From positions 620,001 through 684,000 of the forward strand of contig CAKVLP010000001.1 of assembly GCA_934757825.1 (NCBI GenBank): a DNA stretch of 64,000 bases, given 5' to 3'. This document shows positions 7,868 through 16,253 of the stretch, one piece after another; position 1 is the first letter of the stretch, and every line of letters starts with the position of its first letter. The DNA is from an uncultured Clostridia bacterium (lineage in GTDB: Bacteria; Bacillota; Clostridia; Christensenellales; UBA1242). The notes beneath the pieces are model-generated. The model did no database searches. It had not been told where the DNA came from and saw only the letters and a program-made list of their open reading frames with translations. The position numbers were made by a program, and so were the translations under genes.

Positions 7868-9088
7868 ATGAAAATTTCGGTAATAGGTTCAACAAAGTCT
7901 GGCTATCAAGCGACCAAAAGAGAGTTTGATATTGCTGGTGGGCATTCGGCAGGCATATGTTATATGGCGTACGATTTTGACACAATCCAAAATGAGCCAG
8001 TTGAAAAAACTGATAGAAGGATTGCTCAGACAAAGGGCGGTGGGCATCATAGTGTGTACGACCACACATCAATAAGTTTTTATTTCGAGGATATTCCTAA
8101 GGGGCTTGCAATGCTTCTTAACAACGAGAGAATGTACACCACAAGTGAGAAGTCGGCGCGTTACACTAAGATGGTGCTAAGCGAGCAAGAACAAGTGCTA
8201 TACGACAAGTGGATTGAGATTTATGCAAAACAGATTAGGGATACATATGGCGCTAAATATCCCGAACGCTTTAACGATAGAAAAATCACAAAACTTGCAC
8301 AAGAAAATGCAAGATATTTGACATCGGTTTTGACACCAACATCAATGAAATACACTGTTAGTTATCGTCAACTAAATTACTTATATGGCTTTTTCAGAGA
8401 CGAAATTGATAGGAAAGAAAACAACACCTTTATGCGACTTATAAAGCCAGCGATGAAAGAGTTTTGCGATGCCCTAGATAAGACCGATTACATCGACCCA
8501 AGCCTTCGCGATAATAAGGGCAGAAAGTTGTCACTAATAACCGAAGCGCCAGTTGAAACATATTATGGCGACGTGTATGCCACAACTTACAAAGGCTCAT
8601 ATGCACAATACGCTCAGGCACAGCGTCATAGGTCGCTGTCTTATTCAATTGCCGAACTCCCAGAACCTGAGTTTTATATCCCACCAATTATTCGCACCGA
8701 CGACGATTTAGCAAAGGAATGGGTAGAGGATTGTAAATCGCTGACAACTGTTTTGCCACAAGGTATGCTTGTGGAAATCACCGAAATGGGAACTCTTGAC
8801 AATTTCATTTTGAAAATGAAAGAGCGCAAATGTGGCGAAGCACAACTTGAAATAAACCAACAAACTAACGAAACGCTAAAACAGTATTTGCAAGCACTTC
8901 GTGACAGAAAACATATGCTTACTGACAAAAATGTGGGCAAAGTTGACAATAATACACAACTAAAAAGTGTGCAAAACAAAATTGATAAACTAGAACCATA
9001 TACAAAAGGCGCACGTTGTGTGGCTGGATTTAAGTGTACACAGCCTTGTGGTTTCCCAGAAGGCGTGAAAGAAACTAGGCTAATATAG
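7868..9088 (+). CDS. thyX: FAD-dependent thymidylate synthase-like protein with two tandem ThyX domains
   Basis: ThyX makes dTMP from dUMP using FAD and methylene-tetrahydrofolate. Canonical ThyX is about 220-250 residues; this one is 406. The first half aligns by eye with ThyX (GHHSVYDHTSISFYFEDI, then NNERMYTTSEKSARY where ThyX has RHRxxSxNExSxRY). The second half repeats the fold: AQRHRSLSYSI, EFYIPP, LPQGMLVEITEMGTLDNF and AQLEI. Each half thus keeps a different part of the active-site motif. The basis is motif reading only. It sits alone between rplA and rplJ with its own promoter. The gene symbol is given for family membership; activity is not proven. Confidence 0.75.
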   Translation: MKISVIGSTKSGYQATKREFDIAGGHSAGICYMAYDFDTIQNEPVEKTDRRIAQTKGGGHHSVYDHTSISFYFEDIPKGLAMLLNNERMYTTSEKSARYTKMVLSEQEQVLYDKWIEIYAKQIRDTYGAKYPERFNDRKITKLAQENARYLTSVLTPTSMKYTVSYRQLNYLYGFFRDEIDRKENNTFMRLIKPAMKEFCDALDKTDYIDPSLRDNKGRKLSLITEAPVETYYGDVYATTYKGSYAQYAQAQRHRSLSYSIAELPEPEFYIPPIIRTDDDLAKEWVEDCKSLTTVLPQGMLVEITEMGTLDNFILKMKERKCGEAQLEINQQTNETLKQYLQALRDRKHMLTDKNVGKVDNNTQLKSVQNKIDKLEPYTKGARCVAGFKCTQPCGFPEGVKETRLI

Positions 9089-9112
9089 TCCTAAAAAATG
9101 CGATATGAAAAC

Positions 9113-9147
9113 AAAAAAATACGAGACATTATTGCTCGTATTTTTTT
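9113..9147. terminator. Bidirectional terminator
   Basis: Stem AAAAAATACGAG / CTCGTATTTTTT between the convergent genes ending at 9088 and 9129. The stem includes the last codons of the minus-strand gene. Confidence 0.8.
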
Positions 9148-9887
9148 AATAACTTGGCTGGAATATTGGAGGCGATAACCGAATTGAAGTTGGTGGAGAA
9201 CATATTAAATTGTGCGTCCACTTCCTTGCGAATATCATCTATTATGTTAATTGATTTAAGGTCGGATTTTTGTTGTTTTAATTCGGTTTTAAATTTAAGT
9301 AGTAAAGTGTCTACATATATATCAAAACTTTGGGTCAAGTTTTTGACAAAACTCTGCATTTCAATTTGCGTGAAAAAACTGTTTGCAATTGACTTAGGTG
9401 TTGCTGTTTGAAGCACAGGGTGCTTTTGAAGGTAGTTAAGAATTACTTCGAATACGCCCTTGCCCTCAAACTGTGTGCCAGATAAGGTAAAGTTTTTTAA
9501 AGCATTGGCAAGTGCGAGGTAAATATTTTTGTTGCCCTTAGGCGAGTAGTACACGCTTGCGTTTATGTTACTCAAAACTGATAATCTTGCAAAGCCTTTC
9601 TCAGTTAGGGCATTCCCCTCAATCGAGTTTTGACTTGCAATGTCGCTATCTGTAATACACTTCAAACTAGCTTGTTTGCACGCAGACATAGGTTTTATTA
9701 AGTTGTTTTCAAGCAAAATTGTCTTTGCTTGCAGACTTAGTGTGCCCTCTGGCAATTTAAATTGTTTTACAATTTCCCCGTACAAGTAATTGATGAGTGT
9801 CGCTTTTTTGTTGTAATAATTTGCTTGTAGGAAAAAAATTTGCCACATTGAATCGATGCACAAGTCCTCCAAACGAACTTCGTCCAT
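9129..9887 (-). CDS. Unrecognised 252-residue protein
   Basis: No family recognised. The ATG at 9887 follows AGGAG. The protein is helix-rich, without signal peptide or membrane segment. A hydrophobic/aromatic N-terminal region (MWQIFFLQANYYNKKATLINYLYGEIVKQF) could contact other proteins, and the C-terminal third is amphipathic. It lies antisense between the ThyX-like gene and rplJ, interrupting the usual rplKA-rplJL order. Its terminator hairpin is built into its 3' codons. Confidence 0.7.
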   Translation of the reverse strand: MDEVRLEDLCIDSMWQIFFLQANYYNKKATLINYLYGEIVKQFKLPEGTLSLQAKTILLENNLIKPMSACKQASLKCITDSDIASQNSIEGNALTEKGFARLSVLSNINASVYYSPKGNKNIYLALANALKNFTLSGTQFEGKGVFEVILNYLQKHPVLQTATPKSIANSFFTQIEMQSFVKNLTQSFDIYVDTLLLKFKTELKQQKSDLKSINIIDDIRKEVDAQFNMFSTNFNSVIASNIPAKLLKKYEQ

Positions 9888-10008
9888 TTTCCATTTCTCC
9901 TAATTTAATTATATGTTAAGTGCAATTTTTAGTCAAATTTTCTAAACACATTTTTGATTAAATTATCTTATGTATTTTGCTTTTTTATATTTATTTGCCC
10001 AAAAACCC

Positions 10009-10037
10009 TTGACAAGCAAGGCGTGTTGTATTACAAT
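10009..10037 (+). promoter_or_regulatory. Promoter of rplJ-rplL
   Basis: Perfect TTGACA at 10009-10014, a 17-base spacer, and TACAAT at 10032-10037. Confidence 0.85.
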
Positions 10038-10059
10038 AGGCACGTAAATTAAATAATTT

Positions 10060-10170
10060 GACGCCAAAGACAGCAAGTGTAAAGGTAAATCTTGCCGAGG
10101 AGTAAAGTGATATTAAACTAGATTTTTCTATCCTTATGCTTTTGGCGTAAGGATTTTTTGTTTACAAAAA
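10060..10170 (+). ncRNA. L10 ribosomal protein leader
   Basis: The leader contains GACGCCAAAGACAGCAAGTG, TCTTGCCGAGGAG and a late hairpin around CCTTATGCTTTTGGCGTAAGG with a T-run. This is the arrangement of the L10 leader of Bacillota (L10(L12)4 binding site). It sits between the promoter at 10009 and rplJ. Binding of the L10-L12 complex should reduce rplJL expression. Confidence 0.85.
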
Positions 10171-10192
10171 CATTTTAAAAAGGAGAAATAAG

Positions 10193-10681
10193 GTGAGCGC
10201 AAATAAAGAAAACAAAAAGCAGATCGTTGCTGAATTAGTTGAAACTTTTAAAGACGCTAAATCGATGATTTTCGTAGACTATCGTGGACTTACTGTTTCG
10301 GAAGACACTACAATGAGAAAAGCATTCCGTGCAGAAAATGTTAAGTACAGAGTTTGCAAAAACAATCTATTTAAGCTTGCTTTAAAGGAACTTGGCGTTA
10401 AAGATTTCGACGAAAAACAATTCGAAGGCACAACAGCCGTTGTATTTGGTGAAGACGAAGTTAACCCAGCAAAATTGTTCTGCAAGTCTTCAAAAGACTT
10501 TAACAAAATGGAAGTGAAGTTTGGCATTGTTAATGGCGAGATTATGGACAAGGCGCAAGTTGAGGCTCTTGCTAAGATCCCTACAAAACCTGTTCTTATT
10601 GCTATGTTGCTTGGTACACTTCAAGGCCCTATTTCTGCTTTCGCTAGGGCATTAAATCAAATAGCAGAAAAACAAAACTAA
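10193..10681 (+). CDS. rplJ: 50S ribosomal protein L10
   Basis: L10 anchors L7/L12 dimers on the ribosome. The 162-residue protein starts at GTG (10193) after AGGAG, with the usual N-terminus ([31 protein letters not shown]), a [10 protein letters not shown] segment and a C-terminal helix for L7/L12 binding ([17 protein letters not shown]). It is 28 bases from rplL and autoregulated through the leader upstream. Confidence 0.97.
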   Translation: MSANKENKKQIVAELVETFKDAKSMIFVDYRGLTVSEDTTMRKAFRAENVKYRVCKNNLFKLALKELGVKDFDEKQFEGTTAVVFGEDEVNPAKLFCKSSKDFNKMEVKFGIVNGEIMDKAQVEALAKIPTKPVLIAMLLGTLQGPISAFARALNQIAEKQN

Positions 10682-10709
10682 AAAAAGTATTATTTGGAGG
10701 AAATTTAAA

Positions 10710-11081
10710 ATGGCAGATTTAAAGAAATTTGTAGATGAAATCAAAGGTCTAACTGTACTAGAAGTTAGCGAATTAGTAAAAATGTTGGAAGAAGAGTTTG
10801 GCGTAAGCGCAGCTGCTCCTATGGCTATGGCTGCTGCTCCTGCTGATGCACCTGCTGCAGCAGAAGAGAAGACTGAATTCACAGTTGTATTGAAGGAAGT
10901 TGGTCCAAACAAAATTGCTGTTATCAAAGCAGTTAAAGAAATTACAGGTCTTGGTCTTGGCGAAGCTAAGGCTATGGTTGATGGCGCTCCTGCTACAATC
11001 AAAGAGAACGTTCATACAGAAGACGCTAAGGCTATGGAAGCTAAGCTTAAAGAGGCTGGCGCAACTGTTGAGCTTAAATAA
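10710..11081 (+). CDS. rplL: 50S ribosomal protein L7/L12
   Basis: Stalk protein that recruits translation factors. The 123-residue protein has an N-terminal dimerisation domain ([19 protein letters not shown]), an Ala/Pro-rich hinge (residues about 32-50) and a C-terminal domain ([36 protein letters not shown]). GGAGG precedes the ATG. The unit ends at the terminator at 11101; rpoB does not follow, unlike in many bacteria. Confidence 0.97.
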   Translation: MADLKKFVDEIKGLTVLEVSELVKMLEEEFGVSAAAPMAMAAAPADAPAAAEEKTEFTVVLKEVGPNKIAVIKAVKEITGLGLGEAKAMVDGAPATIKENVHTEDAKAMEAKLKEAGATVELK

Positions 11082-11100
11082 TTCCGATTTAAAATGTTTT

Positions 11101-11130
11101 AAAAAAATCACCTATCTAGGTGATTTTTTT
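11101..11130. terminator. Bidirectional terminator after rplL
   Basis: Stem AAAAAATCACC / GGTGATTTTTT with a 6-base loop between convergent genes. Confidence 0.85.
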
Positions 11131-11452
11131 ATCGCTCTATAAATGTTATGCAGTCTGCCTCTTTGGGTGCGGTGTTTTGAATAGTGACCCCGTTGGCATA
11201 ACATTTGCCTTCGCGATTAAATAAACATTGCGCTTTGCACTCAATGTCCACAGTTTTGTTGTGGCGGTAAGGGTGAATGTCGGGCTTTTTCACAAACATA
11301 TCACGGCTAACATCTTGTTTTTGGCACTCTTTTAGTACTTTTGCTTTTTCATAAGACTTGCACTCGGTGTCTTTGGACACGTTTATGCCTTTTTTTGTGC
11401 AAGAATAGCGGTCGTTGTTGACACAATCAAGTTTTCTACATTTCAAATCCAT
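11129..11452 (-). CDS. DUF1540-type cysteine-rich protein
   Basis: 107 residues with nine cysteines in two blocks (CRKLDCVNNDRYSCTKKGINV...TECKSY and IECKAQCLFNREGKCYANGVTI...DCITF). Each block follows the DUF1540 pattern C-x3/4-C-x6-8-C-x-A/K-x2-I-x-V...C. The Cys clusters suggest metal binding. DUF1540 proteins are common in spore-forming Clostridia and Bacilli but lack a known reaction. The ATG at 11452 follows AAGGAA. Confidence 0.8.
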   Translation of the reverse strand: MDLKCRKLDCVNNDRYSCTKKGINVSKDTECKSYEKAKVLKECQKQDVSRDMFVKKPDIHPYRHNKTVDIECKAQCLFNREGKCYANGVTIQNTAPKEADCITFIER

Positions 11453-11534
11453 AATATAATTCCTTATTTTTTGTTATATTATTGACTTTTTTTAATATTT
11501 TTATTACACTTAAAATATCAAAAGAGAGGTGTAT

Positions 11535-11975
11535 ATGAAAGTTGTATTACTTAAAGACCTTAAAGGCAAGGGCAAAAAGGGCGACGTTGTAACTGTAAAT
11601 GATGGATATGCCCAAAACTTTTTAATTCCAAACGGCTACGCGATTGTGGGCAGTTCGATGGCTCTAAATGAGGCAAAACAAGCAAAAGATGCAAGCGCGT
11701 ATCATTTGGAACAGAGCAGACAAAAAGCGCTAGCATTAGCGGGCGAACTTAAAGGCAAAAAACTTACAATTGCGGTTAAATCGGGCGCAAATGGCAAGAT
11801 TTTTGGAAGTGTCACAAACAAAGAAATCGCTGACAACCTAGAAAAAATTGGCTATACTATTGACAAGAAAAAAATTGAGGTTGAGCAGATTAAAACCTTA
11901 GGAGAATATCCAGTAAAAATAAAGTTGTTTACTAATATTACCGCCGAAATTACGGTGAATATTGTAGCAGAATAA
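11535..11975 (+). CDS. rplI: 50S ribosomal protein L9
   Basis: L9 binds the base of the L1 stalk. The 146-residue protein shows the N-terminal domain signature [32 protein letters not shown], a central helix, and the C-terminal domain ([16 protein letters not shown]...HT-like [10 protein letters not shown]). I chose the ATG at 11535 with GAGAGG upstream rather than the GTG two codons earlier. It is a single-gene unit here, without the dnaB/rpsR neighbours usual for rplI. Confidence 0.96.
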   Translation: MKVVLLKDLKGKGKKGDVVTVNDGYAQNFLIPNGYAIVGSSMALNEAKQAKDASAYHLEQSRQKALALAGELKGKKLTIAVKSGANGKIFGSVTNKEIADNLEKIGYTIDKKKIEVEQIKTLGEYPVKIKLFTNITAEITVNIVAE

Positions 11976-11980
11976 TAATG

Positions 11981-12007
11981 GAAGGACGATAAGTCCTTCA
12001 TTTTTTT
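11981..12007 (+). terminator. Terminator of rplI
   Basis: Stem GAAGGAC / GTCCTTC followed by seven T. Confidence 0.8.
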
Positions 12008-12103
12008 ACCTTTTGACACAAAGTGCCTTATTTTCCTTTCAAAAAAACTCAAAACATATTATAATTATACTTGTAATATTTATATAGTACTAGGAGTACA
12101 TAA

Positions 12104-13324
12104 GTGGAACGAAAGAAAAATATTGGCATTTTTATTGATGCGTTTTATCCAATGATAGATGGCGTTGTAAGTGTAGTGGACAACTACGCTCGTCTTTTGA
12201 GTAAATACGCCAACGTAACAGTTTTTACAATTAAGGGCAGAAGCGACTACGACGATAGCCGTTTTCCATACAAAGTTGTAAGATGTAAGTCGATTGATGT
12301 GTTCAAATTGGACTACAATTTGGGCGTGCCTATTTTTGACTTAAAGTTTAAAAAAGCGGTTAGAAAATCGCACCTTGACATTGTGCACATTCATTCGCCT
12401 TTTTCAATCGGCAAAACTGGGCTTAAATATGCAAGGACGCACAAAATCCCTGTTGTGGCGTCGCTTCATAGCCAGTTTAAGCGCGATTTCGAGAGAGCGA
12501 CTAAGAATAAAACCATAGTAAAATGGCTAGTTAGACGCGTTACAAGAGTTTACGATAAGTGTAATGAGGCGTGGGCTGTAAATAGCGAAGTTGCTAAGGT
12601 TTTTGACGGATATGGACTAAAAGCAAAAACTATCGTTATGAATAATGCGACCGAAATGCAACCACTAGAAACGGTGGACGAGAGCATCTTGGCTAAATAT
12701 GGCATCAATCCAAACGAGAGAAACTTTTTGTTTGTGGGAAGGATAAATGTCGTTAAGAACATTTACTTTATTGTTGATGTTATGGAGCGCTTAAAGGCCA
12801 CATATGGAAGCAATTTTAAAATGTATTTTGTTGGCTCTGGGCAAGATGAAGTAAAACTTAAAAAATACATCGCAGATAAGGATATGGAAGATTGCGTGAA
12901 AATGCTAGGCGCCATAAACAACAGAAACGAATTAGCCAACATCTACAAGGCGTGTCATTTGTTTGTATTCCCATCTCTTTACGATTGCAGTTCGATTGTA
13001 CAGATTGAATCCGCTAGCCAGAGAACGCCGGCAATATTTATGCAAGGCGCAGTCACTGCGGAAAACGTTGCTGATGGTATTAACGGGTATTTGGGTGAAA
13101 ACGACGTAGAGAAGTTCGCGGAGAAAATTGCTAGCATCTTTGCTGACGAGGAACAGTACAACAAAGTTTGCGACAATTGCTTTAAGACTCTTTACGTAAA
13201 TTGGGATACTAAAATCCAAGAAGTTTATGGCAAATATTTGGAAAAAATTGATGAAAACAATGCCAAATTGTATGCTAAAAAGCATAAGAAAGAAGTAGTA
13301 GACGAAGAATATGGAAAAGCGTGA
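12104..13324 (+). CDS. Group 1 (GT4) glycosyltransferase
   Basis: Cytoplasmic sugar transferase with the GT-B fold, 406 residues. The N-terminal IGIFIDAFYPMIDGVVSVVDNYARLL is typical of the diacylglycerol glucosyltransferase/GtfA group ('D.f.P...GV...v..l...L'). A central HIHSPFSIG, a sugar-nucleotide site FVGRINVVKNIYFIVDVMERL and the C-terminal FPSLYDCSSIVQIESASQRTPAI (E-x7-E-like, glycosyl-binding) follow. It starts at GTG after AGGAG and overlaps the next gene by 14 bases. The pair with a flippase-type membrane protein points to glycolipid or lipoteichoic-acid anchor synthesis. The acceptor is not known. Confidence 0.88.
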   Translation: MERKKNIGIFIDAFYPMIDGVVSVVDNYARLLSKYANVTVFTIKGRSDYDDSRFPYKVVRCKSIDVFKLDYNLGVPIFDLKFKKAVRKSHLDIVHIHSPFSIGKTGLKYARTHKIPVVASLHSQFKRDFERATKNKTIVKWLVRRVTRVYDKCNEAWAVNSEVAKVFDGYGLKAKTIVMNNATEMQPLETVDESILAKYGINPNERNFLFVGRINVVKNIYFIVDVMERLKATYGSNFKMYFVGSGQDEVKLKKYIADKDMEDCVKMLGAINNRNELANIYKACHLFVFPSLYDCSSIVQIESASQRTPAIFMQGAVTAENVADGINGYLGENDVEKFAEKIASIFADEEQYNKVCDNCFKTLYVNWDTKIQEVYGKYLEKIDENNAKLYAKKHKKEVVDEEYGKA

Positions 13325-14507
13325 ATCCCCAATTGTTAAGAGGGTGGATAAGTACAAAAAGTATAGTGGTCACTCATACTTTTTTGTGCTTACCCCAAAA
13401 CATGGATTAAAACTTAATATTTCAGATAAAAAACGCCGAGAGAAAAAGAAAAAACAATCCACTTGGTTGTTTTTGTTGTGCAACGCAATTATTGTGATTG
13501 GCATTCTTGTATATCAGTTTTGCTTCCAGGAAACAAAACCTCTTAGCGAACTTTTTAAGGAAAATCCTTATTACAGATATTTGACATGTTCGCTTATTGT
13601 TATGGGGTGTTTTTATGTTTTCGAAGCGATGTGTTATGGTCTATTATTTAAAAGACTTACGGGAAAGTTTAGTTTTTGGCTTTCGTTAAAGACCACAATT
13701 GTAGGCAAGTACTGGGACAGTTTGACGCCGTTTGGCTCGGGCGGACAGTTTGCTCAGGTTGCGTACATAAACAGCAAGGGGCACAAAGGGAACACCTCCA
13801 CAAGCATTATTGTGGGCAAATATGTGTTTTTTGAAATCGCCTTTGTTTTACTTGGCGTTGTAGTTATTTGTATGCCTTGTAAGTTGTTCCAATATGGCGT
13901 AGTTGTTAGATATTTGGCGCTTGCGGGCGTTCTTATAAACCTACTGATTTGTTCGTTTATAATGCTTGTTTCGCTCAATAGGCGCGCGTGCGCGATCTTT
14001 GTTGTGGGCGGACTAAAATTTTTGCACAAAATAAAAATTGTAAAAGATTACAAAAAGTCGCTTTATAAGTCTCTTCGATTTATCCATAATTACCAGCAAT
14101 CAATAAAACTATGCGCTAAAAAACCTCTGCTTATCATCGGCGAGATTTTATTTAACTTTTTGGGGCTTATCGCTCAGGCGTTTATAAGTTATCTAATTTA
14201 CCGCACATTCAATCCATTCGGCACTATTAGCCCTGTTCAAATTATGCTTATGGCATTACTATGTCAATATGCAACAACATTTATCCCGCTTCCTGGTGGC
14301 AGTGGAGCGGCAGAAGTATCGTTTGTGGCAATGTTTAGCACGTTGTTCACCGACGGCTCAACATTCTGGGCATTACTTTTCTGGCGACTATTTACATTCT
14401 ATTTGTTCGTTATTGTGGGATTCTTGTTTACAATGTTGGAACCAGCATTTATTAGTGGACGCAAACAAAAACTCCTAAAAGTGGAGAAAAATAAGCCTGC
14501 GGAATAA
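13311..14507 (+). CDS. Lysylphosphatidylglycerol synthase transmembrane-region (flippase-like) protein
   Basis: 398-residue polytopic membrane protein of the UPF0104/MprF N-domain family. It has a basic cytoplasmic N-terminus of about 55 residues, roughly eight hydrophobic spans, the internal SLTPFGSGGQFAQV motif and the late PLPGGSGAAEVSFV motif that mark this family. The lysyl-transferase domain of MprF is absent, so it is more likely a lipid flippase or uncharacterised transporter. It is translationally coupled to the GT4 gene. Confidence 0.85.
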   Translation: MEKRESPIVKRVDKYKKYSGHSYFFVLTPKHGLKLNISDKKRREKKKKQSTWLFLLCNAIIVIGILVYQFCFQETKPLSELFKENPYYRYLTCSLIVMGCFYVFEAMCYGLLFKRLTGKFSFWLSLKTTIVGKYWDSLTPFGSGGQFAQVAYINSKGHKGNTSTSIIVGKYVFFEIAFVLLGVVVICMPCKLFQYGVVVRYLALAGVLINLLICSFIMLVSLNRRACAIFVVGGLKFLHKIKIVKDYKKSLYKSLRFIHNYQQSIKLCAKKPLLIIGEILFNFLGLIAQAFISYLIYRTFNPFGTISPVQIMLMALLCQYATTFIPLPGGSGAAEVSFVAMFSTLFTDGSTFWALLFWRLFTFYLFVIVGFLFTMLEPAFISGRKQKLLKVEKNKPAE

Positions 14508-14662
14508 ACACATCACTTTTTGCAAGTGAGGGTTTAATACATAAATCCGTGTCCTAAAAAATACGAGTTGTATAAGGGAATGGTTGAAAGAGAAGGCAAA
14601 TTAAAATATAAAAAATAGACATTTAAAATGTTAAAAGATTAAAATAAACACCTAAAAAGCAT

Positions 14663-14693
14663 AAAAAGGCACTACTTTTGTAGTGCTCTTTTT
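14663..14693 (+). terminator. Terminator after the GT4/flippase operon
   Basis: Stem AAAGGCACTAC / GTAGTGCTCTTTTT with a TTTT loop. The 150 bases upstream (from 14508) hold no gene; a weaker hairpin TCACTT/AAGTGA is at 14511-14527. Confidence 0.75.
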
Positions 14694-14763
14694 ATGTTAA
14701 TAATTATATTATTATTTTAAGGCAATATTTATAGAACAACCTTATCTTTGGTTTAAATTAAGT

Positions 14764-15492
14764 TTATTTTTTACTTTTGGAGCCTACTGCATAGAATAAT
14801 ATCCTTAGGAATTGTATCAAAGAAGTGAGTGCAGATGCCACATAGGTAAGGGCAGCAGCATCAAGCACTTGTTTTGCTTGAACTGTCTCAGTGGGAGTAA
14901 GAATGCTGTTTGTTTGAAGAATTTTTATGGCTCTTTTGCTTGCATTGAACTCAATTGGAAGAGTGATAAGGCTCAATATAAAACTTAAAACATAACTTGC
15001 AATAGCAAATAAAACAAGCAAAATACCTGCGGTTTGTAAGGCCCAAGAATTAAGTATAATCCCAATAATAAGGAGTGGGAAAAGCATCCTTGATGTGAAA
15101 GCGCATAATTTTACTGTCATATTCCTAAATCGGATAGGGAAGTATTTTGTTTTATATTGTATGGCGTGCCCTGCTTCATGTGCCGCCACGCCGATTGCCG
15201 CCACGCTTTTGCTGTCGTACACGCTTTCCGATAGGGAAATTGTCCTTGTTTTTGGGTTAAAGTTGTCGGTCAAGTCGCCCTTTATTTGCCTTACTTTGTG
15301 GTCGGTTATCCCGGCGTCATTTAGCATTTGCTCTGCAACTTCGTGAGCGGTTTTGCCTTCGCTACTTTCTATTTGCCTAAACGTAGAAAATGTCCTAGTT
15401 ACGCGTGTTTGGGCGTATATGGCAAAGCCAAACGTAGGCAACAATAAAATTGTAAATATTATGTATCCATATTCTGCTAAAAATTGTAACAT
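14764..15492 (-). CDS. Neutral zinc metallopeptidase, YugP family
   Basis: 242-residue membrane protein of the YugP/Zn_peptidase_2 type. It has an N-terminal membrane span, the NDAGITDHKVRQIKG and LSESVYDSKSVAAIGVAAHEAGHAIQYK segments with the HExxH zinc site (HEAGH), then two or three C-terminal membrane spans and the FNASKRAIKILQ motif. The ATG at 15492 follows GAGGAAA. It lies 10 bases downstream of a paralog at 15503; the two form one minus-strand operon. The substrate of the family is unknown to me. Confidence 0.88.
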   Translation of the reverse strand: MLQFLAEYGYIIFTILLLPTFGFAIYAQTRVTRTFSTFRQIESSEGKTAHEVAEQMLNDAGITDHKVRQIKGDLTDNFNPKTRTISLSESVYDSKSVAAIGVAAHEAGHAIQYKTKYFPIRFRNMTVKLCAFTSRMLFPLLIIGIILNSWALQTAGILLVLFAIASYVLSFILSLITLPIEFNASKRAIKILQTNSILTPTETVQAKQVLDAAALTYVASALTSLIQFLRILFYAVGSKSKK

Positions 15493-15502
15493 TTGTTTTC
15501 CT

Positions 15503-16201
15503 CTATTTTAAAAATAATTCTTTTAATTTCCTTAGTGATATAAATATACCGTCAAACAACGCTAGAATATAGGTTTGCCCGGCGGTGTTTAGTAGTTTTT
15601 TTGTTTTTGTGATTTCTTTTTTGGAAAGAAGCTGGCATTCAGTCATAATTTTAACCGCGCGATGACTGGCGTCGAATTCAAGCGGGATAGTGATGAGTTT
15701 AAGTAGTGCGTGCAATAGAAATAGTGCGCCGGCGATTATAACGAGTATAAGTCCTAGGGTTTCGTTTGGCACCTTGATAGTGTAGAGTATAAGTCCGACA
15801 ATAATAAGTGGAATTATAAATCTATTTGTGACGCGGGTTATGGCGCTAAGAACTTCGTTTGTCCTAAATAATTTACTTTTTTCTTTGTGTTGAAGCGCGT
15901 GGCCAAGTTCGTGCGATACAATGGCAACCGACGCGATTGACGGAGTGTCACACACGCGGTCACTCATAAGTAAAATGCGTTGTTTTGGAAAGTACGCGTC
16001 GGACAAATCCTGCTTTGTGCGATTAAACTTAATATCCAAATGATATTTATTCTTTGCAAAAACAGCAACCTGCGCGCCCGTTATGCCTTGCTCGTTTCCT
16101 ATCCTCATCTGTTTCTCGTAGTTGCTCTTTATGCGGGCACGAGATGAAAACAAAATAACCAACAACACAAAAATAATAATGCCAATAGTAATGTATAACA
16201 T
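15503..16201 (-). CDS. Neutral zinc metallopeptidase, YugP family (paralog)
   Basis: 232 residues from the ATG at 16201 (AAGGAGA upstream); a longer open frame to 16240 has no such site. The order is the same as its neighbour: N-terminal span, NEQGITGAQVAVFA, LMSDRVCDTPSIASVAIVSHELGHALQHK with zinc site HELGH, two more spans, and LEFDASHRAVKIMTE. The two proteins resemble each other throughout, so this is a tandem duplication that has diverged. The pair probably acts in or at the membrane. Confidence 0.88.
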   Translation of the reverse strand: MLYITIGIIIFVLLVILFSSRARIKSNYEKQMRIGNEQGITGAQVAVFAKNKYHLDIKFNRTKQDLSDAYFPKQRILLMSDRVCDTPSIASVAIVSHELGHALQHKEKSKLFRTNEVLSAITRVTNRFIIPLIIVGLILYTIKVPNETLGLILVIIAGALFLLHALLKLITIPLEFDASHRAVKIMTECQLLSKKEITKTKKLLNTAGQTYILALFDGIFISLRKLKELFLK

Positions 16202-16253
16202 CGGTGTTCTCCTTAAAATATTATACTTTAATTGTGGCATTATTACAAATGTT

